Assembly (NCBI RefSeq): GCF_902859945.1
Contig: NZ_CADIKL010000038.1
Span: 18,963 to 82,962, forward strand
Origin: Paraburkholderia caffeinitolerans
GTDB taxonomy: Bacteria > Pseudomonadota > Gammaproteobacteria > Burkholderiales > Burkholderiaceae
Direction: 5' to 3'
Length of the DNA stretch: 64,000 bases
The notes beneath the pieces are model-generated. The model was given only the letters and a program-made list of their open reading frames with translations. It searched no databases and was not told the DNA's origin. The position numbers and the translations under genes were made by a program. The stretch's first letter is position 1, and each line of letters begins with the position of its first letter. Below are positions 17,081 to 25,866 of this stretch, piece after piece.

Positions 17081-17929
17081 TCAGTACGGCTTGTCACCCA
17101 TGATTCCGGCGCGCTCCATCTTGCGGTGGCACGGCGGGTAGTCCATCACGGCATAGTGCTGCGTGCTGCGGTTGTCCCAGATCGCGATGCTGTTGGGCTT
17201 CCAGCGCCAGCGCACCTGGTACTCGGGGATATAGGCCTGGCTCACGAGATAGCGCAGCAAATCGCCGGCGCCGGGGTTGGCGTCCTGCCCGAAGCGCACG
17301 CGCTCCGGCGTGTGATAGTTCGTGAAGTGCGTCGCGAAAGCGCTCACGAACAGCACTTTCTCGCCGGTCTCCGGATGCGTGCGCACGACCGGGTGTTCCG
17401 CGTCCGGGAACTGCGCCTTGAGCGCGAGACGCTTTTCGATCGGCATCGCCGCGCCGAAGCTCGCCTCGATGCTGTGGCGGGCGCGCAGGTCCGCGATCTG
17501 CGCCTTCACGTGCTCAGGCAGCTTCTCGTAGGCCAGCACCATGTTCGCCCACATCGTGTCGCCGCCTACGGGCGGGCACTCCACGCAGCGCAAAACCGCA
17601 CCGAACTGCGGTGCCTCGCGCCAGGTGGCATCCGCATGCCACGCGTTTTCGTACCGGTCGTTGGGCTGGTCCGGGGTCTTGTAGATGCGCACAAGGCCAG
17701 CATGCTCCGGGTCGCTGCCGGCTACAGGGTGATCCTCGAGTTCTCCGAAGCGGCGCGCAAACGCCACATGCTCTGCACGCGAGATGTTCTGGTTGCGCAG
17801 GAACAGCACGCGGTGCTTGAGCAGCGCCGCGCGAATCTCGGCGAACAGGTCATTGTCCTGAATGGCATCGGCGAGATTCACGCCAGTCAGCTCGGCGCCG
17901 ATTGCGCAGGTCAGTTGTTCGATTCGCAT
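17081..17929 (-). CDS. TauD/TfdA-family Fe(II)/2-oxoglutarate dioxygenase
   Basis: A 282-residue protein from ATG 17929, preceded by GAGGAG. The facial triad is visible: 'NAWHADATW' gives His98 and Asp100, and 'IWDNRSTQHYAV' gives the distal His258; 'HRKMERAGI' supplies the Arg that holds 2-oxoglutarate. The enzyme hydroxylates a small organic acid, releasing succinate and CO2; family members act on taurine, sulfonates, phenoxy-acids or alkyl sulfates. Stop of the upstream quinone oxidoreductase is 10 bases before the start, so co-expression is clear. Substrate not predictable. Confidence 0.9.
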   Translation of the reverse strand: MRIEQLTCAIGAELTGVNLADAIQDNDLFAEIRAALLKHRVLFLRNQNISRAEHVAFARRFGELEDHPVAGSDPEHAGLVRIYKTPDQPNDRYENAWHADATWREAPQFGAVLRCVECPPVGGDTMWANMVLAYEKLPEHVKAQIADLRARHSIEASFGAAMPIEKRLALKAQFPDAEHPVVRTHPETGEKVLFVSAFATHFTNYHTPERVRFGQDANPGAGDLLRYLVSQAYIPEYQVRWRWKPNSIAIWDNRSTQHYAVMDYPPCHRKMERAGIMGDKPY

Positions 17930-17939
17930 GTTGCACTCC

Positions 17940-18920
17940 TCAGATGACGAAGACCGACGAGCCCGTCGTCTTGCGCGATTCAAGATCGCGGTGGGCCTGC
18001 ACCGCGTCTTCCAGCGCGTAACGCTGGTTCAGTTCGATTTTGATGCGGCCCGCAGCGACATGCCCGAACAGTTCAGCGGCGAGCGCGTCCTTCTCCGCGG
18101 GGTCGGCGATATAGTCCGCCAATGCCGGGCGCGTGAGGTAAAGCGACCCCTTCATCGCCAGGATCTGCGGATTGAACGGCGGGATCGGCCCCGACGCCGT
18201 ACCGACGCACACCATCAAGCCGCGGCGCTTGAGCGAATCGAGCGACGCGTCGAAGGTGTCCTTGCCGACACTGTCGAACACCACGTTCACGCCTGCGCCA
18301 CTGGTCAGCTCGCGCACGCGCTTGGCCACATCTTCGCGGCTGTAGTAGACGATGTGATCGCAGCCATGCGCGCGCGCCACCTCGCCCTTGGCCTCGTTCG
18401 ATACCGTGCCGATCACCGTAAGACCCAGCAGCTTCGCCCATTGCGATACGATCAGGCCCACGCCGCCTGCGGCCGCGTGCAGCAGAATCGTGTCGCCGGC
18501 CTTGAAGTCATGAATGCGGCGCATCAGGTAAGACGAGGTGAGGCCGCGCATCGTCATGCCGGCAGCCGTTTCGCAGGAGATGGCGTCCGGCAGCTTGATG
18601 AGCGGCGCGGCGGGGATCAGGCGCTCGGTGCTGTAGGCGCCGAGCGTGTTGATGAAGCCCGTGTAGGTCACGCGGTCGCCAACGGCGACGTTGGTCACCT
18701 CGGGGCCCACGGCCTCGACCACGCCGGCTGCCTCGACACCCATGCCCGCAGGCAGCGGCACGGGATACAGACCGCTGCGGAAGTAGGTGTCGGCGAAATT
18801 CAACCCCACTGCCTCGTGGCGCAGGCGGACCTGTCCGGGGCCGGGCTCGCCCACTTCAACGCTCTCGTAGCGCAAGACTTCGGGACTGCCGGTTTCATGG
18901 AAGCGCACTGCTTTCGCCAT
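17940..18920 (-). CDS. NADPH:quinone oxidoreductase (zeta-crystallin type MDR)
   Basis: A 326-residue zinc-free MDR protein. 'VGLNFADTYFRSGLYPVPLP' is the quinone-oxidoreductase opening, 'LLHAAAGGVGLIVSQWAKLL' the NADP-binding AxxGxxG loop, and 'ALEDAVQAHRDLESRKTTGS' the standard C-terminus. Cytoplasmic; reduces quinones or alpha,beta-unsaturated carbonyls with NADPH. Second gene in the operon, 100 bases behind the MFS gene with a stable hairpin in between, and 10 bases before the dioxygenase gene. Confidence 0.92.
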   Translation of the reverse strand: MAKAVRFHETGSPEVLRYESVEVGEPGPGQVRLRHEAVGLNFADTYFRSGLYPVPLPAGMGVEAAGVVEAVGPEVTNVAVGDRVTYTGFINTLGAYSTERLIPAAPLIKLPDAISCETAAGMTMRGLTSSYLMRRIHDFKAGDTILLHAAAGGVGLIVSQWAKLLGLTVIGTVSNEAKGEVARAHGCDHIVYYSREDVAKRVRELTSGAGVNVVFDSVGKDTFDASLDSLKRRGLMVCVGTASGPIPPFNPQILAMKGSLYLTRPALADYIADPAEKDALAAELFGHVAAGRIKIELNQRYALEDAVQAHRDLESRKTTGSSVFVI

Positions 18921-18966
18921 CTCTACTCTCCTATCCTTGACTCAAACTGCAAAACTTTTCATATGT

Positions 18967-18987
18967 GGCGGGACGGCTCGTCCCGCC
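18967..18987. other. Intra-operon hairpin
   Basis: GGCGGGACG, loop GCT, CGTCCCGCC: a perfect 9-bp stem between the MFS stop and the quinone-oxidoreductase start. No T-run follows on the minus strand, so it may adjust relative expression or protect the mRNA rather than terminate fully. Confidence 0.5.
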
Positions 18988-19020
18988 CTTGAGGCGCTAT
19001 TGCCCGATGATTGCTTTCAT

Positions 19021-20343
19021 CTAGCGCGCGGCCTCTTCGCGCAAAGTGTTCACGCGATCGAGATCGACGGCGTAATGGCGCCGTCCGATCAGGAATACGA
19101 CTGCCGCGACCAGCGGAGCGAATGGCACGAGCTGCAGCGCACCGAGCAAGCCGATGCGATCGGCCACGATGCCGGTCAGCACGGCAGCGGGTGCGAGCCC
19201 CAGCAGGTTATTGGCGAGCGTCAGCGTGGCAAACGCCGAGGCGTGGATCGACGACGGCGTGAGGTTCGCCACCATCGCGCCCGAGGGGCCGGCCGCGCCG
19301 GCGCAGAAGAACATGCCGGCGCCGATCATGACGAGTTGTGCCGGACCAGCAGGCATGCGCAAGCCAATTCCGAGCAGTACGAAGCAGATCAGGCAGTACG
19401 CAACCGCGATGCTCCATTTCCGTTCGACGGCATGCTTGCTGAAGCGATCCGCCAGGTTCCCGCACACCACCATGCCCACGCCCGTCACTAGAACGAATAC
19501 CGCGGCAGTCACGGCAGCCTTGCCGGTGGCCATGCCGTAGTAGCGGTTCAGGAAGCTCGGCATCCAGCTCCAGATGGCGGCCGGAACCAGCAGATGCACG
19601 CCGCTGCCCACATAGGCACACACGACCGAACGCGTGGAAAACAGCCCCTTCATCAGCGCGCGCAAGCTCGTGCGCATACCGATGTCCTGCGCTTGCCTGC
19701 CCACGCCTTCCGGCTGCAGCGGCGCGAGCCGCTTTTCGGTAACAACGATACGATAGAGAACGACCAGCACAATCCCCATAATCGCCATCGCGCCAAACGA
19801 CGCGCGCCAGCCCAGATGCGCCGCAACCGCGCCACCGAGCGCCATGCCCAACACCGAGCCGAACGCGCCGCCCGCCATGAAGGCGCCGGTGATCGTGGAG
19901 CGCAGCCGCGCCGGGAAAATGCTCAGGACTACAGCGATCCCGACGCTGCCATAGGCGGCTTCACCGATACCGACAAAGGCGCGTGCGAGGAGCATCTCGC
20001 CATAGTTGGTCGAGAGCGCGCAGCCGAGCGTCGCGAGGCTCCACATCGCCGCCATCAGGGCGATGCTCTTCACGCGGCCCCAGCGGTCAGCGAGCACTGA
20101 AAGCGGAAAGGTGAGCACGCCCACCATCAGCGCGACCACACTGCTCAGCGAGCCGAGCCGGGTGTCCGAGAGATGCCATGTGGCCTTGAGCAGCGGAAAC
20201 ACGGCATTCAACACCTGCCGCGACATGTAGTCGGAAAGCAGCAACCCGACGGTCAAGGCGAACACGACCCACGCATACTTGCGCACGTCCGTTTGTTTCG
20301 CCGAAAAATCGCCCACAGTGGGCTCGGCATGCGTGGTAAGCAT
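19021..20343 (-). CDS. MFS transporter (aromatic acid / organic anion type)
   Basis: A 440-residue 12-TM protein from ATG 20343 with AAGGAGA upstream. 'LLLSDYMSRQVLNAVFPLLK' (TM1) and 'ADRWGRVKSIALMAAMWSLA' are typical of the ACS/spinster-like MFS branch, and 'RAFVGIGEAAYGSVGIAVV' is the TM4-5 block. It leads the operon with quinone oxidoreductase, dioxygenase and hydrolase, so import of the pathway substrate is the natural inference. Divergent from the AraC-type regulator; the shared gap contains a 64-nt element also found before phaJ. Confidence 0.88.
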   Translation of the reverse strand: MLTTHAEPTVGDFSAKQTDVRKYAWVVFALTVGLLLSDYMSRQVLNAVFPLLKATWHLSDTRLGSLSSVVALMVGVLTFPLSVLADRWGRVKSIALMAAMWSLATLGCALSTNYGEMLLARAFVGIGEAAYGSVGIAVVLSIFPARLRSTITGAFMAGGAFGSVLGMALGGAVAAHLGWRASFGAMAIMGIVLVVLYRIVVTEKRLAPLQPEGVGRQAQDIGMRTSLRALMKGLFSTRSVVCAYVGSGVHLLVPAAIWSWMPSFLNRYYGMATGKAAVTAAVFVLVTGVGMVVCGNLADRFSKHAVERKWSIAVAYCLICFVLLGIGLRMPAGPAQLVMIGAGMFFCAGAAGPSGAMVANLTPSSIHASAFATLTLANNLLGLAPAAVLTGIVADRIGLLGALQLVPFAPLVAAVVFLIGRRHYAVDLDRVNTLREEAAR

Positions 20344-20653
20344 CTTTGGTCTCCTTACGTCGCGCTCGTGATCGGGCGCTGTTGTGTGACATGCTGGCCG
20401 CCGGAACACTGGCGGCCGATTATCGATAATGGGGGTCCCGGCGTTTCGCGCCGCGGTTGGTCGCATGAATCGCCCGGAACATGACCGATCCGTTGAGGTG
20501 GCAAGATACGCCGATCTCGCGATACACTTTTATGATTGGACGCCATCGTTTTAGTGCTTCGTGCCACCAGGCGTTAACACCAATCCGTGCGAAAACGCGG
20601 CCGCTGACGAATGACGACGCGCGGCAAGCCAGATGCGTGGAGGAGACACAATC
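20344..20653. promoter_or_regulatory. Divergent promoter region between MFS operon and AraC-type gene
   Basis: A 310-base gap holding the signals for two divergent units. The only structured element seen is the 64-nt block at 20528-20591. A GGAGGAG ribosome site (20638-20644) serves the AraC-type gene. Confidence 0.6.
20528..20591. promoter_or_regulatory. Shared 64-nt regulatory element, copy A
   Basis: Starts TTTTATGATTGGACGCCA (20528-20545), then a TTTT core, CCACCAGGC and GTTAACACCA (20573-20582), ends GTGCG (20587-20591). The reverse complement of 23559-23622 matches it at the same spacing over all 64 positions, with substitutions mostly in the spacer. GGCGTTAACACC is a near-palindrome. 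Best read as a two-site activator target for the adjacent AraC-type regulator. Confidence 0.65.
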
Positions 20654-21655
20654 ATGGAAACGATGCTGCGCGCGGGCGCAATGAGCGGCTATTTCGACGT
20701 CGCGCGGCGGGCTGGGTTGAACCCGGTCGAACTGGCTCAGGAGGTCGGGATCGACGCCGCGGCGCTCGCGAATCCGGACGGGCGCATTTCCGCTACCGCC
20801 GCCTGCCGGGTGCTGGAGCTCACGGCCGAAAAGGCATCGTGCCCGACTTTTGGGCTGCGAATGGCCGAAACGCGGCAGAAGTTCGGCACCGGCCTCATCA
20901 ACGTTCTGCTCGCGCACAAGCGCACGCTGCGCGAAGTGCTGCTCGCCGCGGCCGAATACCGCCATCTGCTGAACGAAGCCCTCGCGATATATGTCGAGGA
21001 CGCGGGTGAAACGGTGACCATCCGCGAGGAACTGGTCGTCGATCCGGGCATTCCGACGAATCAGGCGATCGAGCTCGCGGTGGGCGCGCTCGCGCGCCAC
21101 GCCAGCGGCCTGCTCGGCGATCGCTGGAAACCCCGTTCCGTTCATTTCGTTCATCAGGGGCCGGCCGACCTCACGTTTCACCGCCGCTTCTTCGGCTGCC
21201 CGCTGGAGTTCGGCAGCGACTTCAACGGCCTCGTATGCGCCGCCGCCGACCTCGACTACCCGAACCCCGCCGCCGACCCCGAGCTGGTGCGCTATGCGGA
21301 GAGCCTCGCCGATACGCTCAATGTGGCGGGCGTCGACTCTGCCGCGCTCGAAGTGCGCAAGGCGATCTACCTGCTGCTGCCGCTCGAGCAGGCCACTGCA
21401 GAGCGGGTGGCCACGCATCTGCATCTGAGCGTTCGCACCATGCAGCGCCAGCTTGGACTCGCCAATACGAGCTTCACGCGCCTCATCGAGGAAGTGCGCT
21501 CCGAGCTGGCTGTGCGCTACATGAATAACCCGCGCTATCCGATCGGGCGGGTCTCCGTCCTGCTTGGCTATTCGCAGCAGGGCTCATTCACAAACTGGTT
21601 CAGCGCACGCTTTGGCATGACGCCACGCGACTGGCGCAATAGCCACCTGAAATGA
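20654..21655 (+). CDS. AraC-family transcriptional regulator
   Basis: A 333-residue protein from ATG 20654, chosen because GGAGGAG precedes it. The N-terminal ~200 residues are the OruR/ArgR-type AraC sensor domain ('DVARRAGLNPVELAQEVGID', 'LRMAETRQKFGTGLINVLL', 'PRSVHFVHQGPADLTFHRRF'). The C-terminal AraC DNA-binding region has two helix-turn-helices, 'RVATHLHLSVRTMQRQLG' and 'PIGRVSVLLGYSQQGSFTNW', followed by 'FGMTPRDWR'. It is divergent from the MFS operon and is the obvious candidate to bind the 64-nt element there and before phaJ-phaC. Inducer unknown. Confidence 0.9.
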   Translation: METMLRAGAMSGYFDVARRAGLNPVELAQEVGIDAAALANPDGRISATAACRVLELTAEKASCPTFGLRMAETRQKFGTGLINVLLAHKRTLREVLLAAAEYRHLLNEALAIYVEDAGETVTIREELVVDPGIPTNQAIELAVGALARHASGLLGDRWKPRSVHFVHQGPADLTFHRRFFGCPLEFGSDFNGLVCAAADLDYPNPAADPELVRYAESLADTLNVAGVDSAALEVRKAIYLLLPLEQATAERVATHLHLSVRTMQRQLGLANTSFTRLIEEVRSELAVRYMNNPRYPIGRVSVLLGYSQQGSFTNWFSARFGMTPRDWRNSHLK

Positions 21656-21710
21656 CGGCGTGACAATGGCGTTGGCTGCATGACAACCGTTCGGCAACGG
21701 CCTTCATCAT

Positions 21711-21744
21711 GGTTGATGATTCAACCCCATGCTTGATGCATCAA
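21711..21744. promoter_or_regulatory. Palindromes upstream of the MarR gene
   Basis: GGTTGA-TGAT-TCAACC (21711-21726) and the perfect 12-mer TTGATGCATCAA (21733-21744) lie 117-150 bases before the MarR start. They share the TTGATG word and could be MarR operators for autoregulation. Confidence 0.45.
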
Positions 21745-21860
21745 TCATTCGCACCCCATAGATCGATCGCCCGCACCTGGCCATGCAACGTAACGGCCAG
21801 GATGGGGTCCGTGTAAAATATCGCCAGATTGAATGTCAAGTCCACAAACAGAGAGTAGTC

Positions 21861-22307
21861 ATGGCAATCACCGAGGCGCCCGATCAATCCCTGACGTACC
21901 GGCTGAAGGCATTAAGCAAGATCGCTGACAGGAAGAGCAGCGAGCTCGCGCGCGACAAGCTTGGCTTGAGCTACCCCGAGGCAACCGTGCTCAGCGTCGT
22001 TGGGACATTCGGCCCGCAAACCATCAGGGATATTTCCCGCCGTGGCAATCTCGACAAGGGCCAGGCGAGTCGTACCGTGGAAAGCCTGATCGCCCAGCAA
22101 ATATTGACGAAGACGAGCAACGATGCCGACGGGAGAAGCGTGCTGATCGGGCTGTCGGCTGGCGGCCGGAAGATTTTCAGGAAAGTCGGTCCGGCGATGG
22201 AGAAACGGGACAAGGAGCTCTATAAGGGCATGGAAGAAGAAGAACTCCAGGCATTGCGCTACCTGTTGGACAAGGCGCTCTCCGTCAACGGGTGGGACGC
22301 GTCCTGA
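21861..22307 (+). CDS. MarR-family transcriptional regulator
   Basis: A 148-residue protein from ATG 21861. It has the MarR winged-helix layout: 'ARDKLGLSYPEATVLSVVGT', 'ISRRGNLDKGQASRTVESLI' as recognition helix, and the wing 'KTSNDADGRSVLIGLSAGGR'. It is a dimeric repressor type, commonly of efflux or aromatic catabolism genes. It stands alone on the plus strand between the AraC-type gene and the H-NS-like gene, with palindromes upstream. Target not evident. Confidence 0.88.
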   Translation: MAITEAPDQSLTYRLKALSKIADRKSSELARDKLGLSYPEATVLSVVGTFGPQTIRDISRRGNLDKGQASRTVESLIAQQILTKTSNDADGRSVLIGLSAGGRKIFRKVGPAMEKRDKELYKGMEEEELQALRYLLDKALSVNGWDAS

Positions 22308-22445
22308 AAAGACCGCCGCGTCCTGGCGAGCGCCCGGCCGCTAACGGTCGCACGGCGTTCGCCGCGCGCTGCCGCCGCTCTGGCTGCCGTCAATCACCCT
22401 GGCGTCCTGTCCGCCAGAACATCCCCTGAAACACATCCGCCATAT

Positions 22446-22901
22446 TCAAAGGTGGCGGCTTTTTTTTGCCTGCGCTGACCGGGTTGCGGCCTTCTTCGCT
22501 GGCTGCTTCGCGCCCTTTTCCGCAATCCCAGCGGGGCCGCGCTGCGCATTCCTCTCGGGTTTCTTGCTACGAAAGTCGATGCCTGCTTTCTCGAGGATAT
22601 CGATAGCCAGTTTGCCTTTGTCCGCGCTTGCGCTCGCGGATGCCACCTCCGCTGCCGCGGTCGAGGCCGTCGCCTTCGGGGCCGCTGCACCGGCCTTCCT
22701 GGGCGTAGTGGCGGGCTTGCGGCGACCGACGGGCTTCTCGACTACCGCGCTTGCGCTCAATTCTTCAAGCGTGATGCCAAACTTGGCCATCTCCGCGCGG
22801 ATTCTCGCAATTGCCTCGGCGCGCTCGCGCTCCAGCGCTCCCTGCGCCTCCTCCTGCAGTTTCTGGATATCGAACACGATCTCATCATACGTGCGCGGCA
22901 T
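22446..22901 (-). CDS. H-NS-like nucleoid protein lacking the canonical DNA-binding motif
   Basis: A 151-residue protein. Residues 1-50 ('IVFDIQKLQEEAQGALERER', 'AIARIRAEMAKFGITLEEL') match the coiled-coil oligomerisation end of Burkholderia/Bordetella H-NS-like proteins. In those proteins the C-terminus carries a YRDP..GxTWSGRGRxPxW motif; here it is replaced by an Ala/Lys/Ser-rich, histone-H1-like segment with 'GRRKPATTPRKAGAAAPK' and ends 'KKAATRSAQAKKSRHL'. The protein should still oligomerise and bind DNA loosely by charge, or act as a modifier of full-length H-NS. Other frames were checked and do not restore the missing motif. Confidence 0.65.
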   Translation of the reverse strand: MPRTYDEIVFDIQKLQEEAQGALERERAEAIARIRAEMAKFGITLEELSASAVVEKPVGRRKPATTPRKAGAAAPKATASTAAAEVASASASADKGKLAIDILEKAGIDFRSKKPERNAQRGPAGIAEKGAKQPAKKAATRSAQAKKSRHL

Positions 22902-23141
22902 AGTCCAACTCCTTATTCTTTCGCCTGACCATTATAGGCGGGGCTGGTCCTGAAATTAGGAGGTTTGTCTATGATCTGCGTCCGATCCCTGGAAATTAAG
23001 CATTCGTTGGCGGCAGGATGTCGCCAAAATTTTACTTACAATGCAACTATAGTTGATTTGTCATGTAACTGGCAGCGACAGGTTGCCGGCACACAGAAGC
23101 CGGTTTCGACCCGGTAGGGACTAACGGCATTGGAGGCAGTA

Positions 23142-23528
23142 ATGTTTGAAAACACAAGTGACACGTATCTCGATCTGGTGGGTTCCCCTACTCGCGTGCA
23201 TATCCTCGCGCCAACGCAAATACTTTTTTTCAAGGACAGGCTCGGGAACCAGTTCTTGCAGATCAGCCAGCACGGCAAGCCACAAGCCGTATTCCCAGCG
23301 ACGGACCGCAATATCGAGGTGATTCTGAGCGCGGGCCTGCGCATTCATGAATACCTCATGTTCGACGGTGAAATCGACTATCGAGAAATCGAGGAAAGTC
23401 GTGACTATTTCAAAAGCGAAACCCATGGAGGAGCCTTTCCGGCTGCGCCTGACCGCGCACCTGGGTATCGGCATTCGCACATGAGCTCCACACCGCGCCC
23501 ATCGCAGCCGCGCGAGGCCGTTGCGTAG
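23142..23528 (+). CDS. Conserved-looking hypothetical protein upstream of phaJ-phaC
   Basis: A 128-residue protein from ATG 23142, chosen because GGAGG sits six bases upstream. The core ('YLDLVGSPTRVHILAPTQ' to 'EIDYREIEESRDYF') is a mixed alpha/beta sequence with no signal peptide or membrane segment, followed by a Pro/Ser-rich tail. No family recognised. It is on the same strand as phaJ-phaC, with the second copy of the 64-nt element in the gap after it, so it is probably a separate transcription unit. Confidence 0.6.
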   Translation: MFENTSDTYLDLVGSPTRVHILAPTQILFFKDRLGNQFLQISQHGKPQAVFPATDRNIEVILSAGLRIHEYLMFDGEIDYREIEESRDYFKSETHGGAFPAAPDRAPGYRHSHMSSTPRPSQPREAVA

Positions 23529-23558
23529 GCCCGCCCTTGCGGCGTGATACAGGGTTCA

Positions 23559-23622
23559 CGCACATACTGGTGTTAACACCAGGTGTCATGGAATACCAAA
23601 ACTCTGGCGTCCAATCATAAAA
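23559..23622. promoter_or_regulatory. Shared 64-nt regulatory element, copy B, with 16-bp palindrome
   Basis: Contains the perfect palindrome CTGGTGTTAACACCAG (23567-23582) and TGGCGTCCAATCATAAAA (23605-23622), 68 bases before phaJ. Reverse-complemented it aligns with 20528-20591 without gaps. Relative to the gene it faces, the order palindrome - spacer - TGGCGTCCAATCATAAAA is the same as at the MFS operon. Confidence 0.65.
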
Positions 23623-23690
23623 ATATGACGCAGGATTCGCGTATTGTGCGTAGCAACGATGAATACCCATCTTTTGCTTAAGGAACCCTT

Positions 23691-24155
23691 ATGAATGAGC
23701 TTTCTGGCTACGACTTCGAAGACTTGAAACCCGGTATGGTGGCAAGCTTCGCAAAAACGATCACTGAAGCAGACATCGTCATGTTTGCTGGTGCAACGGG
23801 GGACAACAATGCCGTCCATATCGACGAAGAATTTGCGCGAGGCACGCAGTTCGGGGGTCGCATAGCACACGGAATGTTGAGTGCAAGCGTGATCTCAGCA
23901 GCGATCGCTGGCCGGCTGCCGGGACCGGGCACGATCTATCTTGGACAGAACCTGCGCTTCAAGGCGCCCGTCAAGCCCGGCGATACGGTACGGGCAACAG
24001 TGACGGTCCGCGAACTGATTCCGGGCAAATGCCGCGTTGTTCTGGATACCGTGTGTACGGTGGCAGGAAAAGTGGTCATCGACGGCGAAGCCGTCGTCAT
24101 GCCAACATCGCTCGGGAAGCGCAGTAGCGCCGAGTTGAGCGTGGTGACGCGATAA
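23691..24155 (+). CDS. phaJ: (R)-specific enoyl-CoA hydratase, MaoC family
   Basis: A 154-residue single hot-dog protein. The hydratase-2 motif is 'ATGDNNAVHIDEEFA' with catalytic Asp38 and His43, followed by 'GGRIAHGMLSASVISAAIAG', as in PhaJ. It hydrates trans-2-enoyl-CoA from beta-oxidation to (R)-3-hydroxyacyl-CoA, the monomer for PHA synthase. The PHA synthase gene starts 20 bases downstream, so the pair converts fatty-acid intermediates to polyester. The 64-nt element 68 bases upstream suggests regulation shared with the MFS operon at 16.5-20.3 kb. Confidence 0.88.
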   Translation: MNELSGYDFEDLKPGMVASFAKTITEADIVMFAGATGDNNAVHIDEEFARGTQFGGRIAHGMLSASVISAAIAGRLPGPGTIYLGQNLRFKAPVKPGDTVRATVTVRELIPGKCRVVLDTVCTVAGKVVIDGEAVVMPTSLGKRSSAELSVVTR

Positions 24156-24174
24156 ATACCCAACGAGAGCGCAC

Positions 24175-25866
24175 ATGACTACTCAACCCAATGTGTCGGA
24201 GGGCGCCGTTCAGGCGTGGTCCAACACAATGCTGGACTTCCTGAAGATGTTCTCCGGCGTCGCATTTGTTGAAGATGCTCTCCCGAGCCCGCAACTCGAC
24301 GCGAGCACGCAGTACTTGCAACAACAGTTGACGCTGTGGGCCGCCACGCTAACCCATTCCGTTGGCATGGACACGCCGCCTGCGATCAGCCCTGAGCGGC
24401 ACGACCGCCGGTTTCAGGCGGACGATTGGTCGAGCAATGCCTGGTACAGTTTTCTCAAGCAGAACTACCTGATCAACGCCCGCCTCCTCGAACAGTATGT
24501 CGAGTCAGTATCCCTCGACGACAAGGAAAAGCAAAAGCTGCGCTTCTTCACGCGCCAGTTCATCGATGCTGCCAGCCCGGCAAACTATGGCGTCACGAAC
24601 CCGGAAGCCCTGCGGACGGCGCTCGAATCCAACTGCGAAAGTCTTTGGGGTGGCATCGCCAACCTGCAAGAGGACTTCGCTCGCAAGTCCATTTCCATAA
24701 CCGATGAGACCGCTTTCGAAGTGGGCCGCAACGTGGCCGTATCGGAAGGTGCCGTCGTATTCGAGAACGATCTCTTTCAGTTGATCCAGTACGCACCGCT
24801 CACCGCGCAAGTCGCGAAGCGGCCATTGCTGATCGTGCCGCCCTGCATCAACAAGTTCTATATTCTCGATCTGCAGCCCGAGAACTCGTTTGTGCGCTTT
24901 GCCGTCGAGCAGGGACAGACTGTATTCATCATTTCATGGCGTAATCCCAGCGCCGATCTGGCAAGCACGACCTGGGACGATTATCTGGAATCCGGCGTCA
25001 TGCAGGCGATCGATGTCACGCTGGCGATTACGGGCGCAGACAAGGTCAACACCGTCGGCTGGTGCGTGGGCGGCACGCTCCTCTCGTCGGCGCTGGCGGT
25101 GACGCGTGCGCGCAACGAAGACAAGGTTGCAAGCATGACGCTGCTCACGACGATGCTCGACTTCACCGATCCCGGCGATCTCGGTGTTTTCATCAACGAG
25201 CAAATCGTTTCACAGCGAGAGCTGACGATTGGGCGCAGCGGCATCTACCCCGGCCGCGAGCTCGGCTTTACGTTTCAGATGCTGCGCGCCAACGACCTCA
25301 TCTGGCCTTATGTCGTCAACAATTATCTGAAAGGCAAGACGCCGTCGGCGTTCGACCTTCTTTACTGGAACGCCGACAGCACCAACCTGCCGGGACCGAT
25401 GTACACGTGGTACCTGCGCAATATGTATCTCGAGAACAATTTGCGCATGCCCGGCAAGCTGAGCATGTGCGGCGTGCCGGTCGATCTGGGCCGCATCGAT
25501 ACGCCCGCCTACGTGCTGGCCACGCAAGACGATCACATCGTGCCGTGGCAATCGGCATGGAGCAGCACCCAACTGCTTGGCGGCGACGTGAACTTCGTCC
25601 TCGGGGCTAGCGGTCACATTGCCGGTGTCATCAATCCGGCAACGAAGAACAAGCGCAGTTATTGGGCCGAAGGCGATCTCGACAGCGACGCGGAAGGCTG
25701 GCTGGCCTCTGCAGAGGAAATGCCAGGCAGCTGGTGGAATCATTGGGCCGTTTGGCTGGCGAGTCACGCAGGCGGCCGGGTCAAAGCTCGCGCGCGACTT
25801 GGGAATCGCACGCACGAGCCGTTCGAGCCGGCACCGGGCCGCTACGTCAAGGTGCGAGCAGACTGA
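24175..25866 (+). CDS. phaC: Class I polyhydroxyalkanoate synthase
   Basis: A 563-residue PHA synthase. The lipase-like box is 'GWCVGG' with nucleophile Cys297; the catalytic Asp is in 'ATQDDHIVPWQ' (Asp453) and the general-base His in 'GASGHIAGVINP' (His481). The N-terminal ~90 residues and the 'QDDWSSNAWYSFLKQ'-like block match the class I enzymes that polymerise (R)-3-hydroxyacyl-CoA on granules in the cytoplasm. It lies 20 bases after phaJ, in one operon. No phaA, phaB or phasin gene is adjacent, so this is likely an accessory synthase fed by beta-oxidation. Confidence 0.93.
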   Translation: MTTQPNVSEGAVQAWSNTMLDFLKMFSGVAFVEDALPSPQLDASTQYLQQQLTLWAATLTHSVGMDTPPAISPERHDRRFQADDWSSNAWYSFLKQNYLINARLLEQYVESVSLDDKEKQKLRFFTRQFIDAASPANYGVTNPEALRTALESNCESLWGGIANLQEDFARKSISITDETAFEVGRNVAVSEGAVVFENDLFQLIQYAPLTAQVAKRPLLIVPPCINKFYILDLQPENSFVRFAVEQGQTVFIISWRNPSADLASTTWDDYLESGVMQAIDVTLAITGADKVNTVGWCVGGTLLSSALAVTRARNEDKVASMTLLTTMLDFTDPGDLGVFINEQIVSQRELTIGRSGIYPGRELGFTFQMLRANDLIWPYVVNNYLKGKTPSAFDLLYWNADSTNLPGPMYTWYLRNMYLENNLRMPGKLSMCGVPVDLGRIDTPAYVLATQDDHIVPWQSAWSSTQLLGGDVNFVLGASGHIAGVINPATKNKRSYWAEGDLDSDAEGWLASAEEMPGSWWNHWAVWLASHAGGRVKARARLGNRTHEPFEPAPGRYVKVRAD

